In this document: piece by piece, positions 12,301 to 24,800 of the stretch
Layout of the letters: each line of letters begins with the position of its first letter
Position numbering within the stretch: the stretch's first letter is position 1
Assembly: GCF_950023065.1 (NCBI RefSeq)
Contig: NC_088677.1
Span: 75,913,469 to 75,977,468, forward strand
From: Planococcus citri
Lineage: Eukaryota > Arthropoda > Insecta > Hemiptera > Pseudococcidae
Reading direction: 5' to 3'
Length of the DNA stretch: 64,000 bases
The notes under the pieces: model-generated
What the model was told of the DNA's origin: nothing
Seen by the model: only the letters and a program-made list of their open reading frames with translations
Database searches by the model: none
Position numbers and translations under genes: made by a program

Positions 12301-13350
12301 TTGTAGGTAGGTAGAGGTACTCGATTTCTTGAACTGAAAATTGCCAAAACAAAAGCCGGATTCATTATCAAGGTACTTAGGAGTCTATATTATAGTACGA
12401 GAAGAATGGCCACAGATTAGCTGAACTATACAAGGCCACCTAGCTCCAGGGCTTCGCGATACACGCCCAACTTCATCTTAATCGCGGCTAACCTCCACAT
12501 TCCACTTTTTTTTTCAAACCGAGCTTCTGTATAGACCGTCACGTCGTCGTTGAGCGTGCCCAGGTTACCTTCTCCGCCGCATTCGTTTGTTATAAGTACC
12601 TTCGGACGCCGCCGCTGCGCGTTGCATTTCATTGGTTTAAATGCTAATTCGTGTACCTCAGCGATTTCTTCTTCCTACTCTTGACCAAAATGAAATTTAA
12701 TTGACTTCTGTAATAGAGTGTAAATACCTATACATATTCCGTAACAAGGGCACCATCATTTTTTCCCATTAAATTTTCCGCTCCATAAATCGTATAGTTA
12801 TAGGTATCTATGTATGTACGAGTAGATGCAGATATACGAGTATAATATAGATTACGTAACACTCTCTTCTACGTCTCCAGCCCCCTTCTCCGTCCATACC
12901 TTCTGCAATAATAGCAATCTAGATCGAAACAAAAATCACCGATCATTTTTTATTTAAGCTATGGGGTGGTACGTCTACGTACCCTCTTCCGGTGCCGCCA
13001 GTTACTGGCTCAGACATAACCTCCTTGGGTACTCGCGGCGCAAGTTCACCGTCGAACATCATCGCGATACATCATAAATCAGCCAGCGAGATGACCAGAT
13101 GTGTGCAGACGTCGACTTGGTACGAGTATATCTTTAGGTTTAATCAACTGTATAGACAATTGATCGACTACCTAGAGATTCTGTACGAGTGTTTTTACGC
13201 GGTTATCGTGTAATCGTGACCAGAGGAAATTGTCCGTTTCCAGGAATTCTCGCGGCGAACATCACATTCATTCAACGAGAATCGTCGTATATTGCGAACA
13301 GAAACCGTAATCTGAGTTGTGTATTCATTTATAAGAAGTAACTGGCTGAG
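12300..13350. other. Repeat-poor island
   Basis: Single-copy-looking sequence with higher GC. It contains ACGAGTA words near 12816, 12835 and 13122. Open frames occur at 12426-12632 (-) and 12992-13213 (+), the latter without an ATG at its left edge. Neither resembles a known protein, and neither has a clear splice-site pair that I would defend. It could hold a regulatory element or an unrecognised exon. Confidence 0.35.
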
Positions 13351-13754
13351 GAAAAATAATTTGTAGCTATACGAAATTGCAGCGTCAGAATTTTTCTAAA
13401 TAATCCCTTTTGAAGAAAAAAACCTTCCTCAGTCCCTTGAGGGTCATTCCACGTCAATTCAAACAAGAAGTGGTGAGAGGGGGGGGGGGTGGGTTCGGCG
13501 ATTTTTTTTTTGACATTTTTTTTATGGAAAGACCTTTTGAAGAGATGACTGATGGCGCAAATCGCAGCCCTCTAGCCCTTTTTTAAAGTCTGCTAGGGGG
13601 TGTCAAAGTTTTCAGTGAACTTGAAATATCATCCATTTCAGCTGTGGATAACTCGATAACCGCGATACCTACCAAAATGGATTTTTCTCCAATAGGTAGG
13701 GGTTTTGAATGGATTTTTGGTGGCATCATAAAAATCAGTGTTGCCACTTTTTTT

Positions 13755-14535
13755 CGTACGAAAAATTGGCTAGAAAAGTTTCAAAACGTAGTTTACGTGT
13801 CGTTCCGACTCTCAAAAATTCTGAAAAAAATATATTATGGACAACTTTTCATGCTGAACAACATATTAAAAAATTAGGATGGCATTATGTCGAAAAGTGG
13901 ATTTAAAAAAATTGAAAGTTTACGAAAAAATGCGATTTTTTGATTTAAAACATGAAAAAAAATTTTGAGTGGTGAAGTTGACCCATTTGACCCCAATTTA
14001 TACTATTCGTTGAAAAAGTTGAAAAAAAAATCTTTCACTCGATGTAATGAACTCATCAGAGAAAAATCAAAATTCGAAAAATAAACGAATTTTAGTTTTT
14101 TTTTGCTATGAGTGTGATTTTTATTTACTTTTTCATGAAATACGTCAGAAAGAGGTCAAAATAAGACTACAGAATGAATTTAAAGTTTTTATGATGCTTG
14201 GAATTGAAAATTGAATTTTTTCGAATTTTTATTTTTTTTGTGATGAGTTCATTTTCATTGAGTGAAAGGGTTTTTTCAACTTTTTCAATGGATACGTAAA
14301 AATAGGGGTCATATGGGTCAATTTTACCACTAAAAATTTTTTTCGTGTTTTAAATCAAAAAATCGTATTTTTTGCAAACTTTTAATTTTTTTAAATCGAC
14401 TTTTCGACATAATGCCATCCCAATTTTTTAATAGGTATGTTATTCAGCATAAAAAGTTGTCCATAATATATTTTTTTCAGAATTTTTTAGAGTCGGAACG
14501 ATATGAAAACTACGTTTTGAAACTTTACTGGTAAA
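13755..14535. repeat. Long perfect-looking hairpin (foldback), ~300-bp arms
   Basis: The arm 13770-14060 and the arm 14225-14530 are inverted copies. GTTTCAAAACGTAGTTT pairs with AAACTACGTTTTGAAAC. GACAACTTTTCATGCTGAA pairs with TTCAGCATAAAAAGTTGTC. GGATGGCATTATGTCGAAAAG pairs with CTTTTCGACATAATGCCATCC. The loop is about 165 bp. There are no coding features. Its right arm abuts the next foldback at about 14535. Confidence 0.85.
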
Positions 14536-15790
14536 TTTTCAAAAATCAAATTTTGGACAAAATGTGAGAGAAAATCAAAATTTTACCAAATTGACCTAGA
14601 TAGCTAAAATTTGGGATATACCTTATTTTCGACCTGCCAAATCGATTGGAAACTGTTTCAACCCGTTTTGACCCGTTCTGGAGCCTCCAGCAGATTTTTG
14701 AAACTCGAAATTCTCACAAAATTTCATCAAATGGAGTTGGATAATCGAAATTTACTCTGCAAACTAATTTCAGTACGCTACAAAGTCAACTGCAGAGGGA
14801 TTTCAAGTTGTTTTGGAGCCTCCAGCGATTTTTTGAAAATTACTGGAGCCTCCAGCAGATTTTTGAAACTTGAAATTTCCCCAAAATTTCATTAAAATGG
14901 AGATGGAAAGCTGAAATTAACTATGCACTCCAATTTTAACACCCTCTGAAGACGACTTCAGGTGGGTTCAAGTAATTTTGGAGCTTCCAGTGACTTTTTG
15001 AAAAATTTCATGGCGTTTTTAGGAGAATTGAAATTTCCAAAAAGTATCTGGAAGGTTCAAAACTACTTGAAACCACCATGCAGTCGACTTCATATTATTG
15101 TATTGAAATTAGTTTGTAGAGTAAATTTCGGATTGCTAACCCCATTTCTAGTTTCAAAAATCCACTGGAGGCTCCAGTAATTTTCAAAAAGTCGCTGGAG
15201 GCTCCATAACGACTTAAAATTCACCTTCAGTCGACTGCATTGAGTATTGAAATTAGTTTGCAGAATTAATTTCGGCTTTCCAACTCCATTTGATGAAATT
15301 TTGTGAGAATTTCGAGTTTCAAAAATCTGCTGGAGGCTCTAGAACTGGTCAAAACGGTTTGAAACTGTTTCCAATCGATTTGGCAGGTCGAAAATAGGGT
15401 ATATCCCAATTTTCAGCTTTCTAGGTCAATTTGATACAATTTTGATTTTTTCTCACATTTTGACCAAAACCTGATTTTTGAAAATTCACCAAAAATCGAA
15501 AAAGGCACTTTAGCACTTGAAATTTTAACAGCTGATGAATTTTTGCCAGCTCTTTCGACCTACCTTTGTACGGTTTAAAAAAGTTTATGCTAGTCCTATG
15601 TTGGAACGCAAAATCTGCGATTTCGGCTGATTTGTTAATCAAAATGGCCGCCATTTTGTAAGTAGGGCCACTTTTTTTTGAGGACAAGGGCTAGAAATGT
15701 TCCTTAGGATTCGCCCTTTAAGAAAAAAGTTGTCCCGGAGGATCGGCAGGGGGGTACAAGTGATCCTAATGCGGGCTCCCCGACTATCAG
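14536..15790. repeat. GGAGCCTCCAG foldback, second near-complete copy
   Basis: Forward units (GGAGCCTCCAG at about 14681, 14815 and 14847) are followed by inverted units (GGAGGCTCCAG at about 15170, 15200 and 15334). The full right-end segment follows: ACCTTTGTACGG, TTTCGGCTGAT, AAGTTGTCCCGGAGGATCGG, then GATCCTAATGCGGGCTCCCCGACTA ending at about 15786. The right terminus matches that of 27545-29399. The left terminus is missing, and the copy begins directly at the preceding hairpin. Confidence 0.75.
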
Positions 15791-15929
15791 ATTTGGAACT
15801 TGAAGCTCAATCATTATTACAACAAATTTTGGGGGGAGGCGATTTCGATCAGAATTGCGGACCCTGATACCTTTCAGAAGTATCGAGACCGCATTTTGAA
15901 AATGTTTGCTAAGAAGAGTGTAAAAATGC

Positions 15930-16545
15930 AGTTTTGGAAATTACTGGAGCCTCCAGTAGATTTTTCAATGCTTGAATTTTCCATAAAATTTTACTAGAGC
16001 CGGAAATCCAAAATTTACTCTGCGTCCCAATTTTAACACGAAATTTTATGGAAAGGTCAAGTTTCAAAAATATATTGGAGGCTTCAAGAATTTTCAAAAA
16101 GTCGCTAAGTGTTTCGAAATGACTTAGTAGGTAGCATGTTTAAATTGGAGTGCAGCGTGAATTTCGGATTCCCAACTTCATTTCAAGCTTCCAATATCAA
16201 CTGGAGAGGCTCCAGAGCGCCTCAAAACCAGTTGAAATTGTTTCCAATCAATTTGGCTAGTTGAAAATAGGATGTATTCCAAATTTCAGCGTTCTTGGCC
16301 AATTTGGTAGAATTTTGATTTTTCCCTTCATTTTTGACTCGAAAATTTTCAAAAATTCGCTAAAAATCGAAAAAGAGATACCTAAAGTTAGCACTTTTGA
16401 ATGACCTTCATTTTTTAGTACGGTGGCATCCTTTTTTTTGGGCAGGTTTGTGGTTCGCTTTAAAATGTTCCTTAGGATGGATGTCCCTTTAGGAAAAAAA
16501 TTGTCCCGGAGCATCGGTAGGGGGGGGGGGTGCCATTGGGATAAT
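15930..16545. repeat. GGAGCCTCCAG foldback, truncated copy
   Basis: A short forward part (GGAGCCTCCAG near 15947) is followed by an inverted right half. That half holds GGAGGCTTC, CCAATCAATTTGGC, CTTGGCCAATTTGGTAGAATTTTGATTTTTCCC, then AATTGTCCCGGAGCATCGG and a G run at 16521-16530. It is a more diverged member of the same family. Confidence 0.6.
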
Positions 16546-16559
16546 GAAAAATAAATGTA

Positions 16560-17640
16560 CAAATGTGCAATCTCCTAGACCACTTAATGGTACATTGACG
16601 TCCACCTAACACTCCATATATCAAAACAAAACAACTTGATCGCAACCCACCCAACACCACCGCACCGGAGCGCGCTTTCGTACCCCAATAAATTACCTAT
16701 ACATAAACTCATACATGCATGCACCTCTGCGCAAAAATATTTATAACACAGTTTAAACGCTGCAGACTCTTTCGACACCGATAATTCGTAATTCGCATCG
16801 CGCTGAAATATCCCAACTGCACCAGCCTTGACCATATTTTATCCTCCGAACAGGTATTACGATCTTACAGTATGTGGAACTCAAACCACATACTTTGGGT
16901 TCGACTGCGCCTGAACGACGACAATGAATTGCATAGTGCATTTATGTATATTATATATACCTACTCGTATGTGCAGCTCACATGTACGAGAGACAAGACA
17001 GAGATGGAGAAAATAAAAGCTAGAAAGGCTTTTATCATCGCGTCCTAATGAGTACGCGGTACGCGATCGCGAGCCAAGCTACAACAATAAAACAAGCGTA
17101 AACATAAATTTAAATCTGGCACTATTAAGTGTACTCGTATAGCTCGGCGATTGAAAATAATTGCAGAAAAAAAAGAAAGAACAACAACAACGAGCTGCGA
17201 GTTGAACGGTTGACCGGCTCAGGAGCTGGCGTGCGTTCACCGGATTAAGTAACACCTTTAAAATTATTATGGAATGCGTTCGCGCGAGCTTGCGCGTTTT
17301 TACCCTCCTCTGCACCCCCGACCCCCGCCTGCCCCCTTCGAATGTACTTTGACAACTTGCACTATGTACGTATAGTCGTATAGGTATAGGTAATGAGAGC
17401 ACGTCGATAATTTGAACCAGTTATTAAGCCAACTAGATCTGAGTTGGATAACAAACCTTTGGTCGTTTTACGAGCTCGTGTTGACAATAAAGTACCAACT
17501 TGTAAAGGTGGGTACTTAGACTTACATACGCGTGAAAACATCGTCTCGACTATATCATCGAGGGTCACACACACGCACTTTCGATTGCATATAGCCTAGC
17601 TAAATGGTCTACATCAATCTCGTATGCGTAATATCACGTT
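16560..17640. other. Repeat-poor island
   Basis: Higher-GC, single-copy-looking DNA with TACTCGTATG (about 16961) and GTACTCGTATAG (about 17130) words. Several minus-strand open frames of 60 to 107 codons carry no domain I know. It has the same character as the islands at 5550 and 12300. Confidence 0.35.
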
Positions 17641-18580
17641 AAGATGGTAGATATAATAAATAAGAGGAGAATGATTGATTTTATAAGTGAAATCGTTCAA
17701 CATCTTCCTTGAAAAAGTATCTGAAAATTCGTCATGAGGCTGAATTTTGAAGAGTTGAATTTAATCTTCCAATTTTTTAGCAAGCTTTTGGGAATTTCAA
17801 ATTCGAGTCATTTTCCTACGATAAAATCAAGATTTGATGAAATCGAGAGAGACTGCTGAAATTTGATTTACATCCTAATACCGATCTCCAGAACCGATCG
17901 GTGGTAGTTTCAAGCCAAAAAGCTCTAAAATTCGATGCAGTTGCCATTCTGCCTCAATTTCATCAAGTTTCAATTTTTTTCTTCAAAAATTTGCCAAAAT
18001 TCGAAAATTTGGACATGCAGTGTATTTTTAGATACTTCTGCAGTTTTTCTTTGCCATATTTTTCGATTTCCCCCTAAATCTAAACAAAAGTTGTGCTGAA
18101 AAGACGTTGAAAAAAAAATCGAAGTACAAAAAAATTCAATAATCCAAAAAATTTTCCATTTACGCATCATAATTCATCGAGGTAACCCCATTTTCTAGAA
18201 AAAACTTTCCACAAACCCCCAAAACAATTTTGACCTCTAGTTTAGACCAGGCTCGTCGAGAGAGGAGTAAAGGGAGCAGTTTGCCCCAGGCCGGGGATTT
18301 CTGGAGGACCCAGCAAAAGAGGGGCTTGTGATGAAAGAAAAACTTGTTTTTTAAATTCTTATAAAAACACAAATTTTCAAAAGCTTTTGCCCTTGCTTCG
18401 CTCGGACTTGTTTTCTTTTATTTTTCAAAATTGAAATTTTCAACAAAAAAAATTTCATTTGACTTTTAAAGTTTTAAAGTGAAAAAATGAAATTTTCCCA
18501 TGAAACTCTCGAAATCGACTTTTCAAAAACTTCCCCGTTGCTTCGTTCGGGTCAATTTGCTTGTTGTTTTAAAATGAAAA
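17641..18580. other. AT-rich stretch, nothing recognised
   Basis: There is no gene signal. Two related words, TTGCTTCGCTCGGAC (about 18391) and TTGCTTCGTTCGGGT (about 18538), suggest a decayed local duplication. Confidence 0.4.
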
Positions 18581-19650
18581 AATTCACATTTGGGCCTCCG
18601 AAAATTCAAAATAGAAAATGGCAAGTTTTATTGGTCATATGAATATGATATCAATTATTGGCAAAATTGGTATTTTTCCCCTATATCAGTTGGCAACATT
18701 TTAATCGAACCCCTTCCCTCTTCCCCTCTCAAAATTCACGTTTGGGCTCCCAAAATTCAAAATAGATAATGACAAGTTTTATTGGTCATGTAAATATGAT
18801 ATCAATTATTGGCAAAATTGGTAGTTTTTCCCTATATCAGTTGGCAACATTTTAATCAAACCCCTTCCTCCCTTCCCCTCTCAAAATTCACATTTGGACC
18901 CCCGAAAATTCAAAATAGAAAATGGCAAGTTTTATTGATCATATGAATATGATATTAATTATTGGAAAAATTGGTATTTTTTCCCTATATCAGTTGGCAA
19001 CATTTTAATCGAACTCCTTCCCTCCTTCCCCACTCAAAATTCACATTTGGGCCCCCGAAAATTCAAATAGAAAATGGCAAGTTTTATTGGTCATGTAAAT
19101 ATGATATCAATTATTGGCAAAATTGGTAGTTTTTCCCTATATCAGTTGGCAACATTTTAATCGAACCCCTTCCCCCCTTCCCCTCTTAAAATTCACATTT
19201 GGACCCCCGAAAATTCAAAATAGAAAATGACAAGTTTTATTGGTCATATGAATATGATATCAATTATTGGCAAAATTGATATTTTTTCTCTATATCGTTG
19301 GCAAAATTTTGATCGAACCCCTTCCCCCCTTCCCCTCCCAAAATTCACATTTGGGCCCCCGAAAATTCAAAACAGAAAATTACAAGTTTTATTGGTCGTA
19401 TGCTTATGACATCAATTATATTGGCAAAATTGGTGTTTCTTCCTTATATCAGTTGGCAAAATTTTGATCGAATCCCTTCCCCCTTCCCCTCTCAAAATTT
19501 ACATTTGGCCCCCCGAAAATTCGAAATAGAAAATGACAAGTTTTATTGGTCATATGAATATATGATATCAATTATTGACAAAGTTGGTATTTTTTCTCTA
19601 TATCGTTGGCAAAATTTTGATCGAACCCTTTCCCCCCTTCCCCTCTCAAA
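18581..19650 (+). repeat. 152-bp tandem satellite, seven units
   Basis: The marker AATTCACATTTGG recurs at about 18581, 18733, 18885, 19038, 19190, 19342 and 19496, a step of 152 to 154 bp. Each unit also carries GAAAATTCAAAATAGAAAATG, CAAGTTTTATTGGTCAT, AATATGATATCAATTATTGGC and TATATCAGTTGGCAA, and ends in a CCCCTTCCC tract. The copies differ at only a few positions, so the array is young or homogenised. The open frames across it are artefacts of the repeat. Confidence 0.9.
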
Positions 19651-21890
19651 TAACCTCTGTATAGTTTCGTCCCTAGAAATGGGGCAATATTATATTTCCC
19701 CAGGACTCGCATTTCGGTCTCGACGGCCATGGTTTGAAGACACCCCCCCCCCCCCGGGAAAAACATAAACATGTTTTTTAAAAAAAGAAAATGAATAAAA
19801 CATTTTTCCAACAAATTTTATTTTCGGTCAGGATCATTCTGAATAACCTCCTTCAGAAAAAAAAACCACCTCACCCCCTCCATACAATATTATTTGTATG
19901 AACAGCATTAAATTTCAACAATTTTTTACTGACTGATTCATTTTATTTTTATTGATTTCTTGAACTTTGGTGGAAGGGTCCATTCAAAAAAATCAGTATG
20001 GGGCAGGCAATGTGAATTTTTTTCATGAAAGTGAGAAGGTGGTTTTTAAAAAATATTCTGGACAGAAATGAAAAATTTTCAAAAAATGTTTACAGACTCT
20101 AAAATAATGTTTATATTTTCACTTTCATTATGCTTCATATGTACAAGGAAGGGGACAAGCAAGCGTGTCCCTTCTCCAGGCCTGTGGAGAGAGGAGGGAA
20201 TAGGAGGTTTCCCCCGGCTCGAGTTTTTTTTTGAAGGCTCACGAAAGGCTCGCCAGTTCACCTTGAGAGTTGAATTTTGAGTTCTTTAAATTTAAATTTC
20301 CGGTTTCAAATTCCTTATTGATTCTTTTTAAAATCTTGAAAAAAGCTTCACTCAGAGCTCAACCAGTTTTTTCGATGTGTACGGCGAGTCTTCAAGGTTC
20401 GGCTGTTTTGCGAGAAAAGAAATCACAAATGGCTTATTGGTTCACCACCTTTCTTTCACTCCCCTCTTCTTGCTAATATCCTAAAGGGATAGGACGGAAA
20501 TGATGGAGGTGATTTTAACAAACCATCGGAAATTAATCATAAATAATGAATAGAGCAAAATCCAGTGTTCCGAGGCCAGAAATGATTAGTTCTCGATTTC
20601 GAATCATTTTTTTTTTACGTGTAGTGATGATTAACGCCGTTAAAAACTTAGGAAATTTTGAGAGCCAATGAGGGCGTTAGAGGCATCGAATCAAAAAAAA
20701 AAGCTGATATTCGTATTTAGCGCTCCTAAAATACTAATAAACCATATGTCACAAGATTTCTTAAATTTTCACGAAATTTGGGGCCCAATGGGGGGGGGGT
20801 GTTGGAGGGTCCAAATTCAAAAAATGAGCTGATATTTGTGTTCAGAGCTGTCGAAAACATATGAAACGATGTGTCACACGATATTTGATATTTTTTCACG
20901 CTTGGACTAAAATTTTTGGGTTTTGACCCCCCCCCCCCCCCCCCCCCGCCCTCCCCACACACACCTCTCACCCTCACCATCTGTTCCCGTGGTTTTGCGA
21001 ATCTCATCGTGAAAACTTTCGTAGTTGTAAATACTCTTTTCGTGAAAACGTACAACGTTCCTTGATTTTTTCAAAATTTTAAATTATACTTCCAGAATTT
21101 GGCAAGTTCTTGAAAACTGAGCTTTCTAAAAATCTGAACTTTGAACTTTTGAAATTTTTGGCGAATTTTTTTGCTACCGCCAATTACCTTTAAACTGTCT
21201 AAAACACATTCTCTCCTAATTGAACTCCAAAGTGGTCATCTTGGCGAAAAATGTCAAATGCTGGAAATTTTTTTATCGATTTTTCTCACTCTTAGTTGAT
21301 TATTTCGATGAATTGGAGTATTTTTTCATTTCCAGCTTTACCAACTGAGTAAAATTTCCATTCACATAACCAAGTACAGTACACGTTCATCTTCGTTAAA
21401 AATCGTTCGTCATACTCGTAGAACTAGGAGGAAAGATAAGGAGCCCATTACGTGCACGATTTTTTCGCGTAAATTATTATTGAAATTGCGATAGAATAAA
21501 GTACCTAACCTAACCTACCTAACTTACCGGTACATCGCCTTGGCGATTTTTCTTCCTAATTGATTATTGAAAAATTTTGTGCAAGTTCACGTTGAACTGA
21601 CGTAAGGTTTTTTTCAATCCGAGCTTCGTTATCAATAAATTGCGATTATTACGATCGTGAATTTAAAGACCTGGGAAGTAGCGAAGAAGAAAAAAAAAAC
21701 GTGTTTAATTACTCGAATGTACCTACTCGTGGTAGTCGAAGAGCGAAGGGAAGTGGAAGTTTCATACAAAGCGATACAAAATAGTGTGTAGAATCCTCGT
21801 TACTAATTAAATGCTACGTCTATGTCTATAGATAATTTAGAGTGTTGGAAAACTCATTCTAGTATACTAATGAATGTGTTTGATTTTCAG
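19651..21890. other. Non-coding stretch with dispersed repeat and C runs
   Basis: The block 20735-20950 shares ATGTCACACGATATTT, GAGCTGA, GTGTTCAG and ATGAAAC with 56150-56310, so it is a dispersed repeat. A run of about 19 C lies at 20929-20947. From about 21350 the sequence looks single-copy (CTAACCTAACCTACCTAACTTACC near 21507). It ends in the polypyrimidine-AG acceptor of the first visible WDR7 exon. I see no WDR7 exon to the left. Confidence 0.45.
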
Positions 21891-24800
21891 GAAGTGCCGC
21901 TTCAACGGTCAATGAAATATGCAGAACGAAGATATGCGAAGCGAATTTAACGATGGAGATCGCGCAATTGTTGCTTTCGTTGTTGCATGCGTGGGGCCTG
22001 GATCCAGATCTGGATCGTTTGTGCGAGGCGAAATTAGGCCTTTTGAAGCCCAGAATCCCGGTATCATTTGGCGTCATATCAAAAGGAGGTATGTGCTGTT
22101 ACTCATCTAAAGGTTGAGATTCGATTGAATTTTATTGTTGACTGAGGGGGTTGTTTTTTTTTTGATGACAGGTTACATGAGCTTGTTATTACCTACTTGG
22201 CAATTGTGTTTGGAGCAAAAACCAGTTATTTCTGAGAAGGATATCTCGGCTGATTCGAATCTGTCGTTTGAGATGGTGCAGATGGAAAGATTGACTCAGA
22301 TATTCACGGCTCAAACTCATTGGGAATTGAGTACGACTCTGACGAGTAACCATTTGCTGACGATTATCGCATTGGCTAATACTTTGATGACCATGAATAA
22401 CGCTTCGTTTGTCGCCGAGCAAGAACGTAATAGGAAGCTGCAAAGGTAACGATAGATTTTTTTTTTTGAATTGGAGTAGGTTGGTTTTCGGTTATGGATA
22501 TTAAAATTTGATGAAATTCTATAGGCAAAGCACAAAATCTGGTTCGTGGAGACCGGACGAAGCATCCGAAGAGATTATTACAACTCAGCAAGCTCACATC
22601 AAACAAGGCTGGTCTTTATTGGCCACACTGCATTGTGTCCTGCTGCCAGATAAAGTGGTCCAAAACGGATCAAAAAGCTTCAAAAGACCTCAAATCGAAA
22701 TGATGGCTAGAAGATGGCAGCATCACTGTCTAGAGGTATGACGATTGCGTATTTTCTAAACGTTTCTGCTTATTTTTCGACTTATACTTAAAGAGTACGA
22801 CATATTTTTTTTGCCATAGGTTCGTCAAGCAGCTCAGTCTTTGTTAATGGCCGAGTTAAGACGACTCGGACCCAAAGGAAGGAAAGCTCTGGTCGACTAC
22901 TGGGCTCAATTTCTACCAGTATCGGAGATTCTCGAAACTCCAGCCATGCATAAACATCATTCCAGCATATCCAGCCAAGTAAGGACTGCTCATCAAAAGG
23001 GTAATAGTGTAGATGGAGCTGTTATGCATTGTGATCGGTGCTGTGCTTTTCAGGCCGGTAGTCCTGATAACGATATGTCTCCTCCGGCCTCAGCTCCTCA
23101 GCCAGCCATTCACGATGATGACGAAGAAGAAGAAGAGGACGGAATTGAAGGTATGTGGGGAGTGTTACGTGCAGGTGGATTTTCGGAGAGAGCATGCTCC
23201 TAAACTTTTCAGAGTTTAAATTGATTTTTCGGGGTTTGTTTGATTTTAAAAATTGCGAAAAATGACATTTTTGATCGAAAATTGCCAATTAGGTAATATT
23301 CTCTTTCAATCGAGAATTTATATTTTTTAAATCAGAAGTTGATATTTGCTTTCAAAGAAAAATTTCCATTGTAATTTTATAAATAAAAATGTCATTTTTT
23401 TAAAATCAAAAACTGCACGTTTTTTAAAAATCAAAAACCATTATTTTTAGTAGAATATTGATATACATTATTTTTTTTATTGAAAACTGCCATTTTTTGA
23501 ATCAAAATTGACATTTTTCATCGAAAATTCACATTTTTTTGTTGGATCAAAAACTTTTGTTTTTTTTGAAATTTAGAATCATTATTTCCTTACAATTAAA
23601 AATCACTTTAAATAAAAAATTTCCATCTAGTTTATCATCGATAAACACTTTTTCAAAATAAACATTCTCTATTTTTTCATCAAATCTTGTTCATTTTCTT
23701 ACAAAAATTGGAATTTTTGTTGAAAAATTGCTGTTTTTGAGCCATTGCTATTTTAATTTAAAATTGCTGTTTCATAGAATTTTTTAAGACCAAGGATGTC
23801 ATTTTAGAAAAAATTAAAAATTGAATTGAAAATGGGTAACTCTGAAATTTTACTCATCAGAAGTTGCTGTTTTTTTTTGTTTTTTTTTTTTAATCAAAAT
23901 TTGATAATTTTTATGAAAAATTTCTGTATTATAAAATTAAGGAGTTGCCAAAATCAGATACTAATTTTTAGTTTTAGAGTGATTTTTTTTTGGCCAAAAA
24001 TTGCTAATGTTGCATTGAAAATCAAGTGTTCTTCGTTTTTCTTACAATGATTATCAATTTTGTTACAAAAATTGGAATTTTCATTAAAAAATCGCTGTTT
24101 TTGAGCCATTGCTATTTTAATTGTAAATTGCTGTTTCATAAAATATTTCAAGACCAAGATTGTCTTTTTAGAAAAAATTGAAAATAGTATTAAAAATTGA
24201 TAATTTTGAAATTTATTCATCAGAAGTTGAGATTTTTTTTTGTTTTTTATATCTAAATTTTCTGATTTTTATTATAAATTTCTGGTTTGTAAAATTAAAG
24301 AGTTGCCAAAATCAAATACTAATTTTTAGTTTTAAGATAACTTAGAGTGATTTTTTTCGGCCAAAAATTGCAAATTTTGCATTGAAAATCAAGTGCATTG
24401 TCATTTAAAAAATTAAAAATTCTATTTAAATTGATAATTTTGAAATTTTATTTATCATCATCAGAAGATGCGATTTAAAAAAAAAATCAAAATATGCTGA
24501 TTCATTTTAGAAATTTCTGTTTTACAAAATTAAAGAGTTGCCAAAATCAAATACCTATTTTTAGTTTTAAGAAAAAGTGATTTTTTTGCCAAAAATTGCA
24601 AATTTTGCACTAAAAATCTCCAAGTTTTAATCAAAAATAATAACTTTCTATTTTTTTTCGTCCGCAATTCCCAATTCTGTGAATCACAAGTTGCCAATTT
24701 TCACCATGATTTGGTAATTATTTTCAATTTTTATCAGAAATTACCAATTTTTGTGAAAAATTGCAACTTTTTTAAGAAAAAAATGTTGATAGTAAATTTA

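Noticed and set aside
12992..13213. Candidate upstream WDR7 exon (VPPVTGSDITSLGTRGASSP...)
   Set aside because: The frame is open and higher in GC, but I cannot match it to WDR7 or find a convincing pair of splice sites. It was left as part of a repeat-poor island.
19227..19768. Overlapping open frames through the satellite
   Set aside because: They are produced by the 152-bp repeat. The same peptide pieces recur with frame changes between units.
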